Positions 16,611 through 25,141 are shown, counted from the stretch's first letter. The stretch: DNA of 64,000 bases from Actinomycetospora callitridis (GCF_028737265.1 NZ_JAQZAK010000005.1:248001-312000); one strand, 5' to 3'. Made by a program: numbers and translations. Notes: a model not told the origin generated them from the sequence alone.

Positions 16611-16628
16611 CTAGAGCGTTCTACCTAG
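16611..16628. promoter_or_regulatory. Operator candidate between tetR and snoaL-like genes
   Basis: CTAGAGCGTTCTACCTAG contains TAGA-GCGT-TCTA (16612-16623) as an inverted repeat, with CTAG at both ends. It sits in the 62-base gap of the divergent pair and is the likely binding site of the TetR protein. Confidence 0.45.
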
Positions 16629-16647
16629 AAGCGAGGGAGTGAGTGCG

Positions 16648-17163
16648 ATGCGAGGGATGCGGACGGGGGTCGGGATCGGCGTGGCCGCGGGCCTGGGGGC
16701 GCGGGCGGCGCTGCCGGTGGTGCTCCGGAGGAAGTTCGCCGGGGACGTCGCACGGCTCAATGCGGGCGATCCGACGGCGCTGCTCGAGGCCTACGCCGAC
16801 GACGCGGTGCTGCACTTCCCGCAGGGCGACCACCGTTTCTCGGGGCCGTGGGCGGGCAAGCCGGCGATCGAGCGCTTCCTGCGCATCTTCGTCGCCGCGC
16901 GGATCCAGGGCGAGCTGCGCGACGTCGCGGTCAGCGGGCCGCCGTGGGCGATGACGATCTGGGTGCGCTTCGACGACCACGCCGACGCCGAGGACGGCAC
17001 GCGCCTCTACGAGAACCGGACGGTGCTCGTGCTGCGTACGCGCTGGGGCCGCGTCGTCGACCACGAGGACTTCTTCACCGACACCGAGCGGATCGCTGCC
17101 TTCGACCGCGCGCTGGCCGAGCGGGAGCCCGAGCTCGCGGTGGTGGGGTCAGCTCGCCGCTGA
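16648..17163 (+). CDS. SnoaL-like/NTF2-fold protein
   Basis: A 171-residue protein. After an N-terminal hydrophobic segment (GVGIGVAAGLGARAALPVVL, possible membrane anchor), residues about 28-160 form an NTF2-like cone: LNAGDPTALLEAYADDAVLHFPQG is the typical helix-plus-strand opening, ending DHEDFFTDTERIAAFDRAL. Such domains are ligand-binding or isomerase-like; no catalytic assignment possible. The ATG at 16648 with GAGGGAG eight bases ahead is chosen over the GTG at 16639. It is divergent from the TetR gene, which probably represses it. Confidence 0.8.
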   Translation: MRGMRTGVGIGVAAGLGARAALPVVLRRKFAGDVARLNAGDPTALLEAYADDAVLHFPQGDHRFSGPWAGKPAIERFLRIFVAARIQGELRDVAVSGPPWAMTIWVRFDDHADAEDGTRLYENRTVLVLRTRWGRVVDHEDFFTDTERIAAFDRALAEREPELAVVGSARR

Positions 17164-17177
17164 CCGTCGACGATGGG

Positions 17178-17221
17178 GATTTCCTGGCGTTGAGTGCAAG
17201 CGTGGACGCAGGGCTTGCACG
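17178..17221 (+). repeat. Dispersed palindromic repeat family 1, copy 2
   Basis: A 44-base unit at the convergent junction of the SnoaL-like and P450 genes: conserved box GATTTCCTGGCG at 17178-17189, then an 8-base perfect hairpin (GTGCAAGC at 17194-17201, GCTTGCAC at 17213-17220, 11-base loop). It is in inverted orientation relative to copy 1 at 15985-16029, the two bracketing the tetR/snoaL pair. It may also act as a terminator for both converging genes. Confidence 0.8.
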
Positions 17222-17224
17222 GGG

Positions 17225-18538
17225 TCAGTGCAGGGCCACCGGCAGGGCGTCGACGCCGTAGACGATCGAGGTCGTGCGGAAGGGCTGGTCGTCGAGGCTG
17301 CCGGCGTCGTCGGCGAGGCGCAGCTCCGGGAAGCGGCGCAGGAGGGCCGGGTAGGCCGCGCGCAGCTCCATGCGGGCGAGCTCGGCGCCGATGCACCGGT
17401 GGATGCCGTGCCCGAACGCCAGGTGCGGCGTCGGGGCGCGGCGGGGGTCGAAGCGCTCGGGGTCGGGGGTCAGGCGCGGGTCGCGGTCGGCGCCCGAGAG
17501 CGACACGAGCAGCCCGTCGCCCTTGCTGATCGCGACGCCGCCCAGGGTCATGTCCTCGGTGGCGAACCGCGGGAACGCGATCTGGACGACGGTCAGGTAG
17601 CGCAGCAGCTCCTCGACGAATCCGTTCACGGCCTCCGGCTCGTCGCGCACGAGGGCGAAGCTGTCGGGGTCGCGCAGCAGGACCATCGCGCCGAGCGCCA
17701 GCATCGACGCCGAGGTCTCGAGGCCGCCGGTGAGCAGGCCGTCGGCGAGCTCGGCGAGCTCGTCGGTGTCCAGCTCGTCGCCGTGCTCGCGGATCAGCTG
17801 CCCGAGCAGCCCCTCACCGGGCTCGATCCGCTGGCGCTCGACGACGCCGCGGAGGTACTGCAGCGAGCCGGAGATGTTGTCGAACACCGCGCCCGCGCCG
17901 CCGAAGAGGTCGAACCGGGCGGTGGAGAGCGCCTGGAACTCGTCGCGCTCCTCGTAGGGGATGCCGAGCAGCTCGCAGATGGTCAGCGACGGGATCGGTG
18001 TGGCGAAGTCGCGCACCAGGTCCACGGGCTCGCCGGCCGCCGCCAGCTCCGCCATCGCGTCGAGGCGGCCCTCGACGATCTCGGCGATCCGGGGGCGCAG
18101 CCGGCTCAGGCGCCGGTAGGTGAACTCCGGCGTCAGCAGCCGGCGCAGCCGCGTGTGCTCCGGCGGGTCGGTGAAGCCCAGCCCGCCGGGGTTCTGGCCG
18201 CCCTCGATGCCGGCCTGGCCGACGAGGTGCCCGAAGTCGTTCGAGAGCCCGCGGGTGCGGCCGAGGACGGCGCGCGCCTCCTCGTGGCCGGTGATCAGCC
18301 ACGCCGTCACCCCGAAGGGCAGGGGGAAGTGCCGCACCGGCGCGTCCTCGCGCGCCTCGCGCAGCGCCGGCACCGGGTCCAGGCCCTCGCGCCGCAGGGG
18401 CATCAGCGCGTGGTCGGGGAGCAGCGTCACCGGGTCCAGGCCGCGGCGGCTGCGCCACGCGAGGTACTGCCGGGCCGCCCACCCCACGACGCGCGACCGC
18501 AGTGCGGCCAGTCGTGAACGGTCCACCACCGTGTCCAC
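17225..18538 (-). CDS. Cytochrome P450
   Basis: A 437-residue soluble bacterial P450. The heme-binding loop FGHGIHRCIGAELAR carries the axial Cys near residue 383, the I-helix oxygen-activation region is LLTGGLETSASML (Thr/Ser replaced in the usual AGxxT pattern by GLETS), and the ExxR motif of helix K is EELLR. Substrate not predictable. It needs separate ferredoxin partners, none of which is adjacent. Its stop is 4 bases from repeat copy 2, and it converges with the SnoaL-like gene. Confidence 0.93.
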   Translation of the reverse strand: MDTVVDRSRLAALRSRVVGWAARQYLAWRSRRGLDPVTLLPDHALMPLRREGLDPVPALREAREDAPVRHFPLPFGVTAWLITGHEEARAVLGRTRGLSNDFGHLVGQAGIEGGQNPGGLGFTDPPEHTRLRRLLTPEFTYRRLSRLRPRIAEIVEGRLDAMAELAAAGEPVDLVRDFATPIPSLTICELLGIPYEERDEFQALSTARFDLFGGAGAVFDNISGSLQYLRGVVERQRIEPGEGLLGQLIREHGDELDTDELAELADGLLTGGLETSASMLALGAMVLLRDPDSFALVRDEPEAVNGFVEELLRYLTVVQIAFPRFATEDMTLGGVAISKGDGLLVSLSGADRDPRLTPDPERFDPRRAPTPHLAFGHGIHRCIGAELARMELRAAYPALLRRFPELRLADDAGSLDDQPFRTTSIVYGVDALPVALH

Positions 18539-18580
18539 TGTGCCCTCCCTGCCCGGTGCGACGCCGACCGGGGACCGAGG

Positions 18581-19396
18581 CTAGGCCGTGTGTCCCCCGG
18601 TCGGACCCGGTGGAGGGGGTGTGTCACCCCACCGTTCGTCGGGGTCGCCCCCGGGGAGATGTCCGGGTGACCGTCGTGCGGTGCTGTCCGGATCGTCCCC
18701 GATGTCGCTGTTGCCGTCCACCGTCCGGGGCATCACGGGGCCCCGGACCAGCGTCGGGCTGCCCAGGCCGAGCCGCGAGAGCTCGAGATCGGCCAGACGC
18801 GCGAGGACGTGGGGGTCGCCCCGACGCCATCCGCTCGCCGCACCGGGCACCGATCGGGTGAGCCTGCGGGGCGACGCGTGGGCGAGCGCCCGCAGCGCGA
18901 GGAGGTCCGCGTCGGCCTCCCCGCCGCGCAGGCCGTCGCGCAGCAGGAGGACCGCCCGGGCCGAGAGCATCCACCGCACGCGCAGCCACGCCCACGCCAC
19001 GACCACGGGGACGATCGCGAGCAGGGCGATCGCCCACGACAGGCCGGAGGCCAGCGCCTCGACCGCGGCGATCTCCTGGTCACCGGCCGCCACCAGGCCC
19101 TCGCCCGCCTGCGTGCCGTTCGAGAGCGCCCGGGCGAGGTCGTCGCCGACGAACGGGACCCCGGAGGCGGTGTCGGCGGCGCCGCCGAAGGTGTCGCGCA
19201 CCTGCACCCCCGCCGCGCCGAGCTGGCGGCCCGGTGCCTGGAGGGTCAGCACCGCGTCGTAGAGCAGGATCGCGATCGAGACGACGACGGCGACCCAGGT
19301 CAGGACGGCGACGTCGGCGACGAACTGGCGCGCCCGCCGCCGCGGCCGCTCGGCGTAGATCGGCCAGCGGGCCCGCGTGGGGTTCAGGACGGGCAC
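18581..19396 (-). CDS. Membrane protein of unknown function
   Basis: A 271-residue protein from GTG 19396. Near the N-terminus is a first membrane segment (VAVLTWVAVVVSIAILLYDAVL), then an extracytoplasmic stretch of about 90 residues (LGAAGVQVRDTFGGAADTASGVPFVGDDLARAL), a second segment (SWAIALLAIVPVVVAWAWL) and a cytosolic C-terminal half rich in Arg and Leu ending in Pro/Gly. The layout, two segments around a periplasmic-side loop, recurs in actinobacteria, but function is unknown. An alternative GTG lies at 19420. It is divergent from the 2-hydroxyacid dehydrogenase gene. Confidence 0.65.
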   Translation of the reverse strand: MPVLNPTRARWPIYAERPRRRARQFVADVAVLTWVAVVVSIAILLYDAVLTLQAPGRQLGAAGVQVRDTFGGAADTASGVPFVGDDLARALSNGTQAGEGLVAAGDQEIAAVEALASGLSWAIALLAIVPVVVAWAWLRVRWMLSARAVLLLRDGLRGGEADADLLALRALAHASPRRLTRSVPGAASGWRRGDPHVLARLADLELSRLGLGSPTLVRGPVMPRTVDGNSDIGDDPDSTARRSPGHLPGGDPDERWGDTPPPPGPTGGHTA

Positions 19397-19462
19397 CGGG
19401 TCGCCGGCCTCGGGACGCACGGCGGGTGTGTGCCCCCGGGGCGCGGAGGGCACACCCGGCGC

Positions 19463-20422
19463 GTGCCGCAACCCCGTCGTGTCGCCGTCCTCGACGACTA
19501 CCAGCAGGTCGCCTCCACCTACGCCGACTGGGACGCCCTCGACGCGGAGGAGGTGACGTTCTTCGCCGAGCACCTCGGTGACGCCGACGGCGTCGTCGCC
19601 GCGCTCGAGCCCTACGACGTCGTCGTCGCCATGCGCGAGCGCACCGCCTTCCCGGCCGACGTCCTCGCCCGCCTGGGGAACCTGCAGCTGCTGGTGACGA
19701 CGGGTCCGGCCAACGTCGCCATCGACGTCGAGGCCGCCCGGGCGCGGGGCGTCACGGTGTCGGGCACCGGCGGGGTGAGCCCGTCCACCCCGACCGTGGA
19801 GATGACCTGGGCGCTGATCCACGCGCTCGCCCGCCACGTCCCCGCCGAGGACCGCGCCGTGCGCGAGGGGCGCTGGCAGCACACCGTCGGGCGCGACCTC
19901 TCCGGTCGCCGCCTCGGCGTGATCGGGCTCGGGGGCCTCGGACGGCCCGTCGCGACCGTCGGCCTGGCCTTCGGCATGGACGTCGTCGCCTGGAGCCAGC
20001 ACCTCGACCCCGACGACGCCCGCGCCGCCGGCGTCGGCGCGGTGAGCAAGGACGAGCTGCTGGAGACCTCCGACGTCGTGACGATCCACCTCAAGCTCTC
20101 GGAGCGCACCACGGGGCTGCTCGGACGTGACGAGCTGGCGCGGATGAAGCCGGACGCGCTGCTCGTCAACACCTCGCGCGGACCCATCGTCGACGAGGAC
20201 GCCCTGGTCGAGGCGCTGCACGCGGGCACCATCGGCGGGGCCGGGCTCGACGTCTTCGGCGCCGAGCCGCTCCCGGCCGACTCACCGCTGCGCACGGCCC
20301 CGCGCACCGTGCTCACCCCGCACCTGGGCTACGTCACCGAGGGCACCTACGACGTCTTCTACCGCGAGGCGGTCGAGGACATCCGGGCCTGGGCGGACGG
20401 GGCGCCGATCCGGGAGCTCTGA
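19463..20422 (+). CDS. D-2-hydroxyacid dehydrogenase family protein
   Basis: A 319-residue NAD-dependent dehydrogenase of the D-isomer specific 2-hydroxyacid family. The nucleotide-binding motif is LGVIGLGGLGRPVA, the substrate region LKLSERTTGLLG and MKPDALLVNTSRGPIVDEDALVEAL contains the catalytic Arg, a Glu follows, and the catalytic His is in TPHLGYVTEGTY. Such enzymes reduce or oxidise 2-keto/2-hydroxy acids such as phosphoglycerate, glyoxylate or lactate; substrate unknown. GTG start. A strong hairpin terminator follows at 20444-20485. Confidence 0.9.
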   Translation: MPQPRRVAVLDDYQQVASTYADWDALDAEEVTFFAEHLGDADGVVAALEPYDVVVAMRERTAFPADVLARLGNLQLLVTTGPANVAIDVEAARARGVTVSGTGGVSPSTPTVEMTWALIHALARHVPAEDRAVREGRWQHTVGRDLSGRRLGVIGLGGLGRPVATVGLAFGMDVVAWSQHLDPDDARAAGVGAVSKDELLETSDVVTIHLKLSERTTGLLGRDELARMKPDALLVNTSRGPIVDEDALVEALHAGTIGGAGLDVFGAEPLPADSPLRTAPRTVLTPHLGYVTEGTYDVFYREAVEDIRAWADGAPIREL

Positions 20423-20443
20423 GGGCCCGAGGGCCGTCGGCCT

Positions 20444-20485
20444 CGTGAGTGTTCCGGGTCGCCGGAGCAACCCGGAACACTCACG
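20444..20485. terminator. Bidirectional terminator hairpin
   Basis: A perfect 16-base stem (20444-20459 with 20470-20485) and a 10-base loop, between the converging dehydrogenase (stop 20422) and thiD-like (stop 20501) genes. It can terminate transcripts from both sides. Confidence 0.8.
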
Positions 20486-20500
20486 TGCGGCGGAGCCGCC

Positions 20501-21337
20501 TCACACGTGCGCCTGCACCGCCCAGAACGGCGAGACCGGGCCGACGCCGGCGCCGAGGGGGTAGGACTCGGCGACGGCGCGGCGGATGTAGCGCTCGGCG
20601 GAGGCGACGGCATCGGGCATCGACAGGCCCCGGGCCAGCGCCGCGCAGGTCGCGCTGGCCAGGGCGTCGCCCGCGCCGTGGACGTGCGGGGTGTCGATGC
20701 GCGGCCCCGAGAACTCCCAGGTCTGCTCGCCGTCGAAGAGCAGGTCGACCACCTCGGGCGAGCCGTGCAGGTGGCCGCCCTTGACCAGCACGTACCGCGG
20801 CCCCATCGCGTGCAGGGCCTCGGCGGCCTCGCGCGCCGTCGCCGCGTCGGTCACCGTGATCCCGGCGAGCAGGCGCACCTCGTCGAGGTTCGGGGTCGCG
20901 AGCTCGGCGCGCGGGAAGAGCCGGGTGCGGATCGCCTCCATCGCGTTCTCGGTGAGCAGCGGGTCACCGCGCATCGAGGCCGCGACGGGGTCGACGACGA
21001 ACGGCGTCCTGTCCGGTCCGCGCCCGATGTCCACCTCGTCGACGACGTCCGCGACCGCGTCGATGATCTCCCGCGAAGCGAGCATCCCGGTCTTGGCGGC
21101 GCCCACCCCGATGTCGGTGACGACCGCGCGCACCTGCGCCGCGACCGTCTCCGCGGGCACCAGGTGCACGCCGGACACACCCAGCGAGTTCTGCACGGTC
21201 ACCGCGGTGACCGCGACGCACCCGTGCACCCCGCAGGCGGTCATCGCCCGCAGGTCGGCCTCGAGGCCTGCGGCGCCGCCGGAGTCGGAGCCGGCGATGG
21301 TCAGCGCGCGCGGCGGGGTGGGGTTCACGGCGGTCAT
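20501..21337 (-). CDS. thiD: ThiD-like hydroxymethylpyrimidine/phosphomethylpyrimidine kinase, paralog 1
   Basis: A 278-residue kinase of the ribokinase fold that phosphorylates HMP and HMP-phosphate for thiamine synthesis. Motifs: LTIAGSDSGGAAGLEADLRAMTACGVHG at the N-terminus, TAVTVQNSLGV, KTGMLAS, VVDPVAASMRGDPLL, TPNLDEV, VLVKGGHL and HGAGDALASATCAALA near the end. Where many ThiD proteins have a catalytic Cys (GTGC), this one has Asp (GAGD), as in ribokinase-type enzymes. The ATG at 21337 is chosen; the stop faces the terminator at 20444-20485. A second copy is at 22450. Confidence 0.87.
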   Translation of the reverse strand: MTAVNPTPPRALTIAGSDSGGAAGLEADLRAMTACGVHGCVAVTAVTVQNSLGVSGVHLVPAETVAAQVRAVVTDIGVGAAKTGMLASREIIDAVADVVDEVDIGRGPDRTPFVVDPVAASMRGDPLLTENAMEAIRTRLFPRAELATPNLDEVRLLAGITVTDAATAREAAEALHAMGPRYVLVKGGHLHGSPEVVDLLFDGEQTWEFSGPRIDTPHVHGAGDALASATCAALARGLSMPDAVASAERYIRRAVAESYPLGAGVGPVSPFWAVQAHV

Positions 21338-21420
21338 CCTGACCCGTCGGGGCACGGCGTCGCGCCGCCGGGACCACCGTCGTTAGCGTGGCCCGGCTCA
21401 CCCACGCGCAAGGAGGCTCC

Positions 21421-22428
21421 ATGACCCGCGACGTCCGCGTCACCGTGCTCGGCTCCGGTTCCTGGGGGACGACGGTCGCGGGCCTGGCCGCATCGAACGC
21501 GCCGACCCTGCTCTGGGCCCGCTCGCCGGAGACCGCGGAGGAGATCACCACCCAGCACACCAACAGCCGCTACCTGGGCGACCGCCGGCTGTCCCCGAAG
21601 CTGCGGGCCACCTCGGACCTCCAGGAGGCCGCCGAGCACGCCGACGTGCTCGTCGTCGGCGTCCCGTCGCACAGCATGCGGGCGGTGCTCACCGAGGCCT
21701 CCCCGCACCTGCGGCCGTGGATCCCGGTGATCTCGCTGGCCAAGGGTCTCGAGCCGGACAGCCGCAAGCGCCCCACCCAGGTCCTCGAGGAGTGCCTGCC
21801 CGGGCACTCGGTCGGCCTGCTGGCCGGCCCGAACATCGCCGGGGAGATCGCCGAGGGTCTGGCCGCCGCGGCGGTGATCGCGACGCCGGACACCGCGGTG
21901 GCGACCGCGCTGCAGCCGCTGTTCGCCCGGCCCCGCTTCCGCGTCTACACCAACCACGACGTCCTGGGCTGCGAGCTCGGCGGCATCCTCAAGAACGTCG
22001 TCGCCATCGCGTCGGGGATGGGCGACGGCCTCGGGGTCGGCATGAACACCCGCGCGATGGTGATCTCCCGCGGGCTCGCCGAGATGACGCGGATCGGCGA
22101 GGCCATGGGCGCCGACCCCCGGACGTTCGCCGGGCTCACCGGCCTCGGCGACCTCATGGCCACGTGCATGAGCAGCGCGTCGCGCAACCGGCGGGTCGGC
22201 GAGGAGCTGGCGAGCGGGAAGAGCATCGACGAGGTGCTCGACGGGATGACCCAGGTCGCCGAGGGGGTCAAGACCGCGCGCAGCGTCGTCGAGCTCGCCG
22301 AGGAGCACGACGTCGCGGCCCCCATCGCGGGCGAGGTCGACGGCGTCGTCAACGAGGGCCGCACGCCCGCCCAGGCCTACCGGGGCCTGCAGAAGATCGC
22401 CGCGGGCAGCGAGTACGAAGCCGCCTGA
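21421..22428 (+). CDS. gpsA: Glycerol-3-phosphate dehydrogenase (NAD(P)+)
   Basis: A 335-residue enzyme making sn-glycerol-3-phosphate from dihydroxyacetone phosphate for phospholipid synthesis. The N-terminal Rossmann motif is VTVLGSGSWGTTVAGLA; GPNIAGEIAEG, HDVLGCELGGILKNVVAIASGM (catalytic Lys) and RNRRVGEELASGKSIDEVL are family signatures. The ATG has AAGGAGG at good spacing, and TAGCGT at about 21384 is a possible -10. It stands between the two thiD-like genes, which read toward and away from it, so it is probably its own transcript. Confidence 0.95.
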   Translation: MTRDVRVTVLGSGSWGTTVAGLAASNAPTLLWARSPETAEEITTQHTNSRYLGDRRLSPKLRATSDLQEAAEHADVLVVGVPSHSMRAVLTEASPHLRPWIPVISLAKGLEPDSRKRPTQVLEECLPGHSVGLLAGPNIAGEIAEGLAAAAVIATPDTAVATALQPLFARPRFRVYTNHDVLGCELGGILKNVVAIASGMGDGLGVGMNTRAMVISRGLAEMTRIGEAMGADPRTFAGLTGLGDLMATCMSSASRNRRVGEELASGKSIDEVLDGMTQVAEGVKTARSVVELAEEHDVAAPIAGEVDGVVNEGRTPAQAYRGLQKIAAGSEYEAA

Positions 22429-22449
22429 GACGTCACGGCCTGAGAATCC

Positions 22450-23283
22450 TCACGGCTCCCAGTCGGCCACCGACCACAGCGCCGACACCGGGCCGTGGCC
22501 GGCGCCGAGCGGGTAGGCGTGCTCGACGGCGCGGGTGATGTAGGCCTTGCCCAGCGCGACGGCGTCGACGAGCGGGAGCCCGCGCGCGAGGCCCGCGGTC
22601 ACCGCCGACGCGAGCGAGTCGCCGCCGCCGTGGCTGTGCTTGGTCTCCCGGCGCCGCGAGGTGAACCGGTGCTCGGTGCCGTCGGCGGTGAGCAGGAGGT
22701 CGACGACCTCGGGCGAGCCCTCGAGGTGCCCGCCCTTGACCAGCGCCGCCCCGGCGCCCAGCCCCACGAGCGCGCGGGCGGCCTCGCGCGCGGTGTCGTC
22801 GTCGACGACCTCGACGCCCACGAGCAGCCGGACCTCGTCGAGGTTGGGGGTCACGAGCGTGGCGCGCGGGATCAGGTCGTCGCGCAGCGCGCCGAGCGCG
22901 TCCGGCGCCAGCAGCGGGTGGCCGTGCATCGAGGCGGCGACGGGGTCGACGACGAACGGGATCCGAGTCCCGAGCCCGATCTCGTCCCCGGCTGCGACGA
23001 CGGCCTCGATGATCTCCGTCGAGGCGAGCATGCCGGTCTTCGCGGCGTCGATGCCCATGTCGCCCGCCACCGTGCGGATCTGGTCGGCGACGACGTCGGG
23101 CGGGATCGGGTGGAACCCCGAGACGCCGACGGAGTTCTGCACGGTCACCGCCGCGATCGCGACGGCGCCGTGCACCCCGCACGCGGTGAAGGCCCGGACG
23201 TCGGCGGTGATGCCGGCGCCGCCTCCGGAGTCGGTGCCCGCGATCGCGAGGGCGACGGGCGGGGTGCGTGGTTCCGCGGTCAC
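22450..23283 (-). CDS. ThiD-like hydroxymethylpyrimidine kinase, paralog 2
   Basis: A 277-residue ribokinase-fold protein very similar to the gene at 20501: LAIAGTDSGGGAGITADVRAFTACGVHG, TVQNSVGV, KTGMLAS, VVDPVAASMHGHPLL, TPNLDEVRLLVG, LVKGGHLEGSPEVVDLL. The catalytic-loop equivalent reads HSHGGGDSLASAVTAGLA, differing from paralog 1 (GAGDA). Both proteins share the unusual Asp. The two genes lie 1.1 kb apart with gpsA between, which looks like duplication with divergence. One of them may act on another alcohol, such as pyridoxal; this is a guess. Confidence 0.85.
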   Translation of the reverse strand: MTAEPRTPPVALAIAGTDSGGGAGITADVRAFTACGVHGAVAIAAVTVQNSVGVSGFHPIPPDVVADQIRTVAGDMGIDAAKTGMLASTEIIEAVVAAGDEIGLGTRIPFVVDPVAASMHGHPLLAPDALGALRDDLIPRATLVTPNLDEVRLLVGVEVVDDDTAREAARALVGLGAGAALVKGGHLEGSPEVVDLLLTADGTEHRFTSRRRETKHSHGGGDSLASAVTAGLARGLPLVDAVALGKAYITRAVEHAYPLGAGHGPVSALWSVADWEP

Positions 23284-23335
23284 CCGGCCAGCTCACCCCG
23301 CGGGTCGCGGGTAGGCAACTCCGGGCGCAGACAGC

Positions 23336-24268
23336 TCAGTGGTCGGCGAGCTCCGTCGGGACGGCGAGCACGTCGACCATCGCGGCCCCGCGCAGCACGG
23401 TGACCGGCATCGTCCGCCCGATCGAGGACGCGAACAGGCGCCGCTGCAGGCCCTGCGCGTCGGAGACGGGCTCGCGGTCGGCGGAGACCACCAGGTCGCC
23501 CGCGCGCAGTCCGGCGTGGGCGGCGGGGCTGCCGGCGACCACCTCCGCGACCCGCAGGCCCCGCGGGCGCCCGAGGCGCGCGGCGATCTCGGCCGGCAGC
23601 GGCGCCGGAGCGCCGACGAGTCCGAGGTAGCCGCGGCGCACCCGGCCGTCGGCGCGCAGGGACTCGAGGATGCGCCGCGTGGTGGCCGAGACCGGCACCG
23701 CGAGCCCGAGCCCGACGCCCGCGACGGCGGTGTTGATGCCGACCACGCGCCCCGAGGCGTCGGCCAGCGCGCCCCCGGAGTTGCCGGGGTTGAGCGCGGC
23801 ATCGGTCTGGATGACGTCCTCGACGACCCGGCTCGCGCGGCCGCTGCGCACCGGCAGCGCCCGCCCCAGCCCGCTGACCACGCCCGCCGTCACCGACCCG
23901 GCCAGGCCCAGCGGGTTGCCGACGGCCACGACGAGCTGGCCGACGACGAGCTCCGCGGCGTCGCCGAGCTCCAGGGGCGGTGGGGTGGGGTCGGGGGTGA
24001 CGAGGACGGCGAGGTCGGAGAGCGGGTCGGTGCCGCGCACCGTCACCGCGCCCTCCGTGCCGTCGGCGTAGGCCACCGATCCCTCGCGGTGCCCGCCGAC
24101 GACGTGCGCGTTGGTGACCAGGACCCCGTGGTCGACGACCACCGCCGACCCGCTGCCGCGGCCCGCCTGCACCGCGGCCACCGACGGGCCCACGTGCGCC
24201 GCGACCGCGCTGACCGTCCGGGAGTAGGCATCAAGCTCGTCCACACCCTCGTGCTTACACCGTTGCAC
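23336..24268 (-). CDS. HtrA-like trypsin/PDZ serine protease
   Basis: A 310-residue protein with a trypsin-like domain and one PDZ domain. Triad: His in VTNAHVVGG, Asp in DPLSDLAVL, Ser in ALNPGNSGGAL. The PDZ domain begins around residue 215 (GLRVAEVVAGSPAAHAGLRAGDLVVSADREPVSD). There is no signal peptide or membrane segment at the N-terminus (MQRCKHEGVDELD), unusual for HtrA proteins, so it may be cytosolic unless the start is misjudged; GTG at 24268 is used and GTG at 24244 is possible. Likely quality-control or regulatory protease. Confidence 0.85.
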   Translation of the reverse strand: MQRCKHEGVDELDAYSRTVSAVAAHVGPSVAAVQAGRGSGSAVVVDHGVLVTNAHVVGGHREGSVAYADGTEGAVTVRGTDPLSDLAVLVTPDPTPPPLELGDAAELVVGQLVVAVGNPLGLAGSVTAGVVSGLGRALPVRSGRASRVVEDVIQTDAALNPGNSGGALADASGRVVGINTAVAGVGLGLAVPVSATTRRILESLRADGRVRRGYLGLVGAPAPLPAEIAARLGRPRGLRVAEVVAGSPAAHAGLRAGDLVVSADREPVSDAQGLQRRLFASSIGRTMPVTVLRGAAMVDVLAVPTELADH

Positions 24269-24339
24269 GTGCTCGCGAGCGCCCTGTCCGCTGTGGGCGG
24301 ACGCTGGTGGGCTCGTTCCACCGGGCCGGCGCGCGTCTC

Positions 24340-24392
24340 GTGATCAACGGGGAGTTTCGACGCGTAGAAGCAGCGAACAGGCCGTTCGCTGC
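24340..24392 (+). repeat. Dispersed palindromic repeat family 2, copy A
   Basis: A 53-base unit beginning GTGATCAACGGGGA and ending in a perfect 9-base hairpin (GCAGCGAAC at 24370-24378, GTTCGCTGC at 24384-24392, 5-base loop). It lies between the 3' end of def and the 5' end of the HtrA-like gene. Two further copies, in face-to-face orientation, are at 50976-51021 and 51050-51102. Confidence 0.78.
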
Positions 24393-24411
24393 GTCTGGGG
24401 TGGACGGCTGG

Positions 24412-25008
24412 CTAGTGGCCGAAGGGGTCCGGGTCGACGCCGGGCATCCAGGAGCGGCCGGGGACGCCCCAGCCGTGGTCGCGGACGGCGCGCTTGGCGG
24501 AGCGCCGGTACCGGCCGACGAGGCGGTCGAGGTAGGTGTCGCCGTCGAGGTGGTCGGTCTCGTGCTGCAGGCAGCGGGCGAGGTAGCCGGTGCCCGTCAC
24601 GACGACCTCGTGGCCCTCGGCGTCGACGCCGCGGACCTCGGCGTGCTCGGCGCGACCGGTCGGGAACGACTCGCCGGGTACCGACAGGCAGCCCTCGTGG
24701 TCGTCCTCGGGGTCCGGCATCGTCTCCGGCGGCGGGTCCGCGGTGAGCACGGGGTTGACGACGACGCCGCGGCGGTTCTCGCCGTCGAGCTCGGGGTCGG
24801 GGCAGTCGAAGACGAAGACGCGGCGGTCGTCGCCGATCTGGTTCGCGGCCAGTCCGACCCCGTTGGCGGCGTCCATCGTCTCGAAGAGGTCGTCGACGAG
24901 GGTGCGCAGCGAGTCCCCGCCGAACTCCTCGGGCGTCACCGCGCGGGTCGGGCGGTGCAGCACCGGTTCTCCGACGATGACGACGGGCCTGACGGTCACG
25001 GCGGGCAC
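24412..25008 (-). CDS. def: Peptide deformylase
   Basis: A 198-residue metal-dependent enzyme removing formyl groups from nascent proteins. All three motifs are present: GVGLAANQI (motif 1), EGCLSVPGE (motif 2 with the metal Cys) and QHETDHLDG (motif 3 with two His ligands and the catalytic Glu). The GTG at 25008 gives the normal length; the extra 32 codons upstream look non-coding. It is divergent from a DUF3263 gene and a VirR-like gene, the same arrangement as M. tuberculosis Rv0429c-Rv0430-Rv0431. Confidence 0.95.
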   Translation of the reverse strand: MPAVTVRPVVIVGEPVLHRPTRAVTPEEFGGDSLRTLVDDLFETMDAANGVGLAANQIGDDRRVFVFDCPDPELDGENRRGVVVNPVLTADPPPETMPDPEDDHEGCLSVPGESFPTGRAEHAEVRGVDAEGHEVVVTGTGYLARCLQHETDHLDGDTYLDRLVGRYRRSAKRAVRDHGWGVPGRSWMPGVDPDPFGH

Positions 25009-25141
25009 CGTAGTGCCCCCGCTCGGCGGAGTTGCGGGCGAGGAGCGCCCGCGTTGTCGGGGCGCCGTGCTTGAATGGAGGGGCCCGAATGACAGGCGTG
25101 TCATTCGTGGGCCAGCGCCGGGTGAGCGGGAGGCGAGAAGC

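Noticed and set aside
17007..17396. Conserved-looking peptide encoded across repeat family 1 copies (DFLALS...DAGLAR)
   Set aside because: The three copies do translate alike in one frame, but the frames are not continued by any supported gene; DNA-level palindromes explain the likeness.
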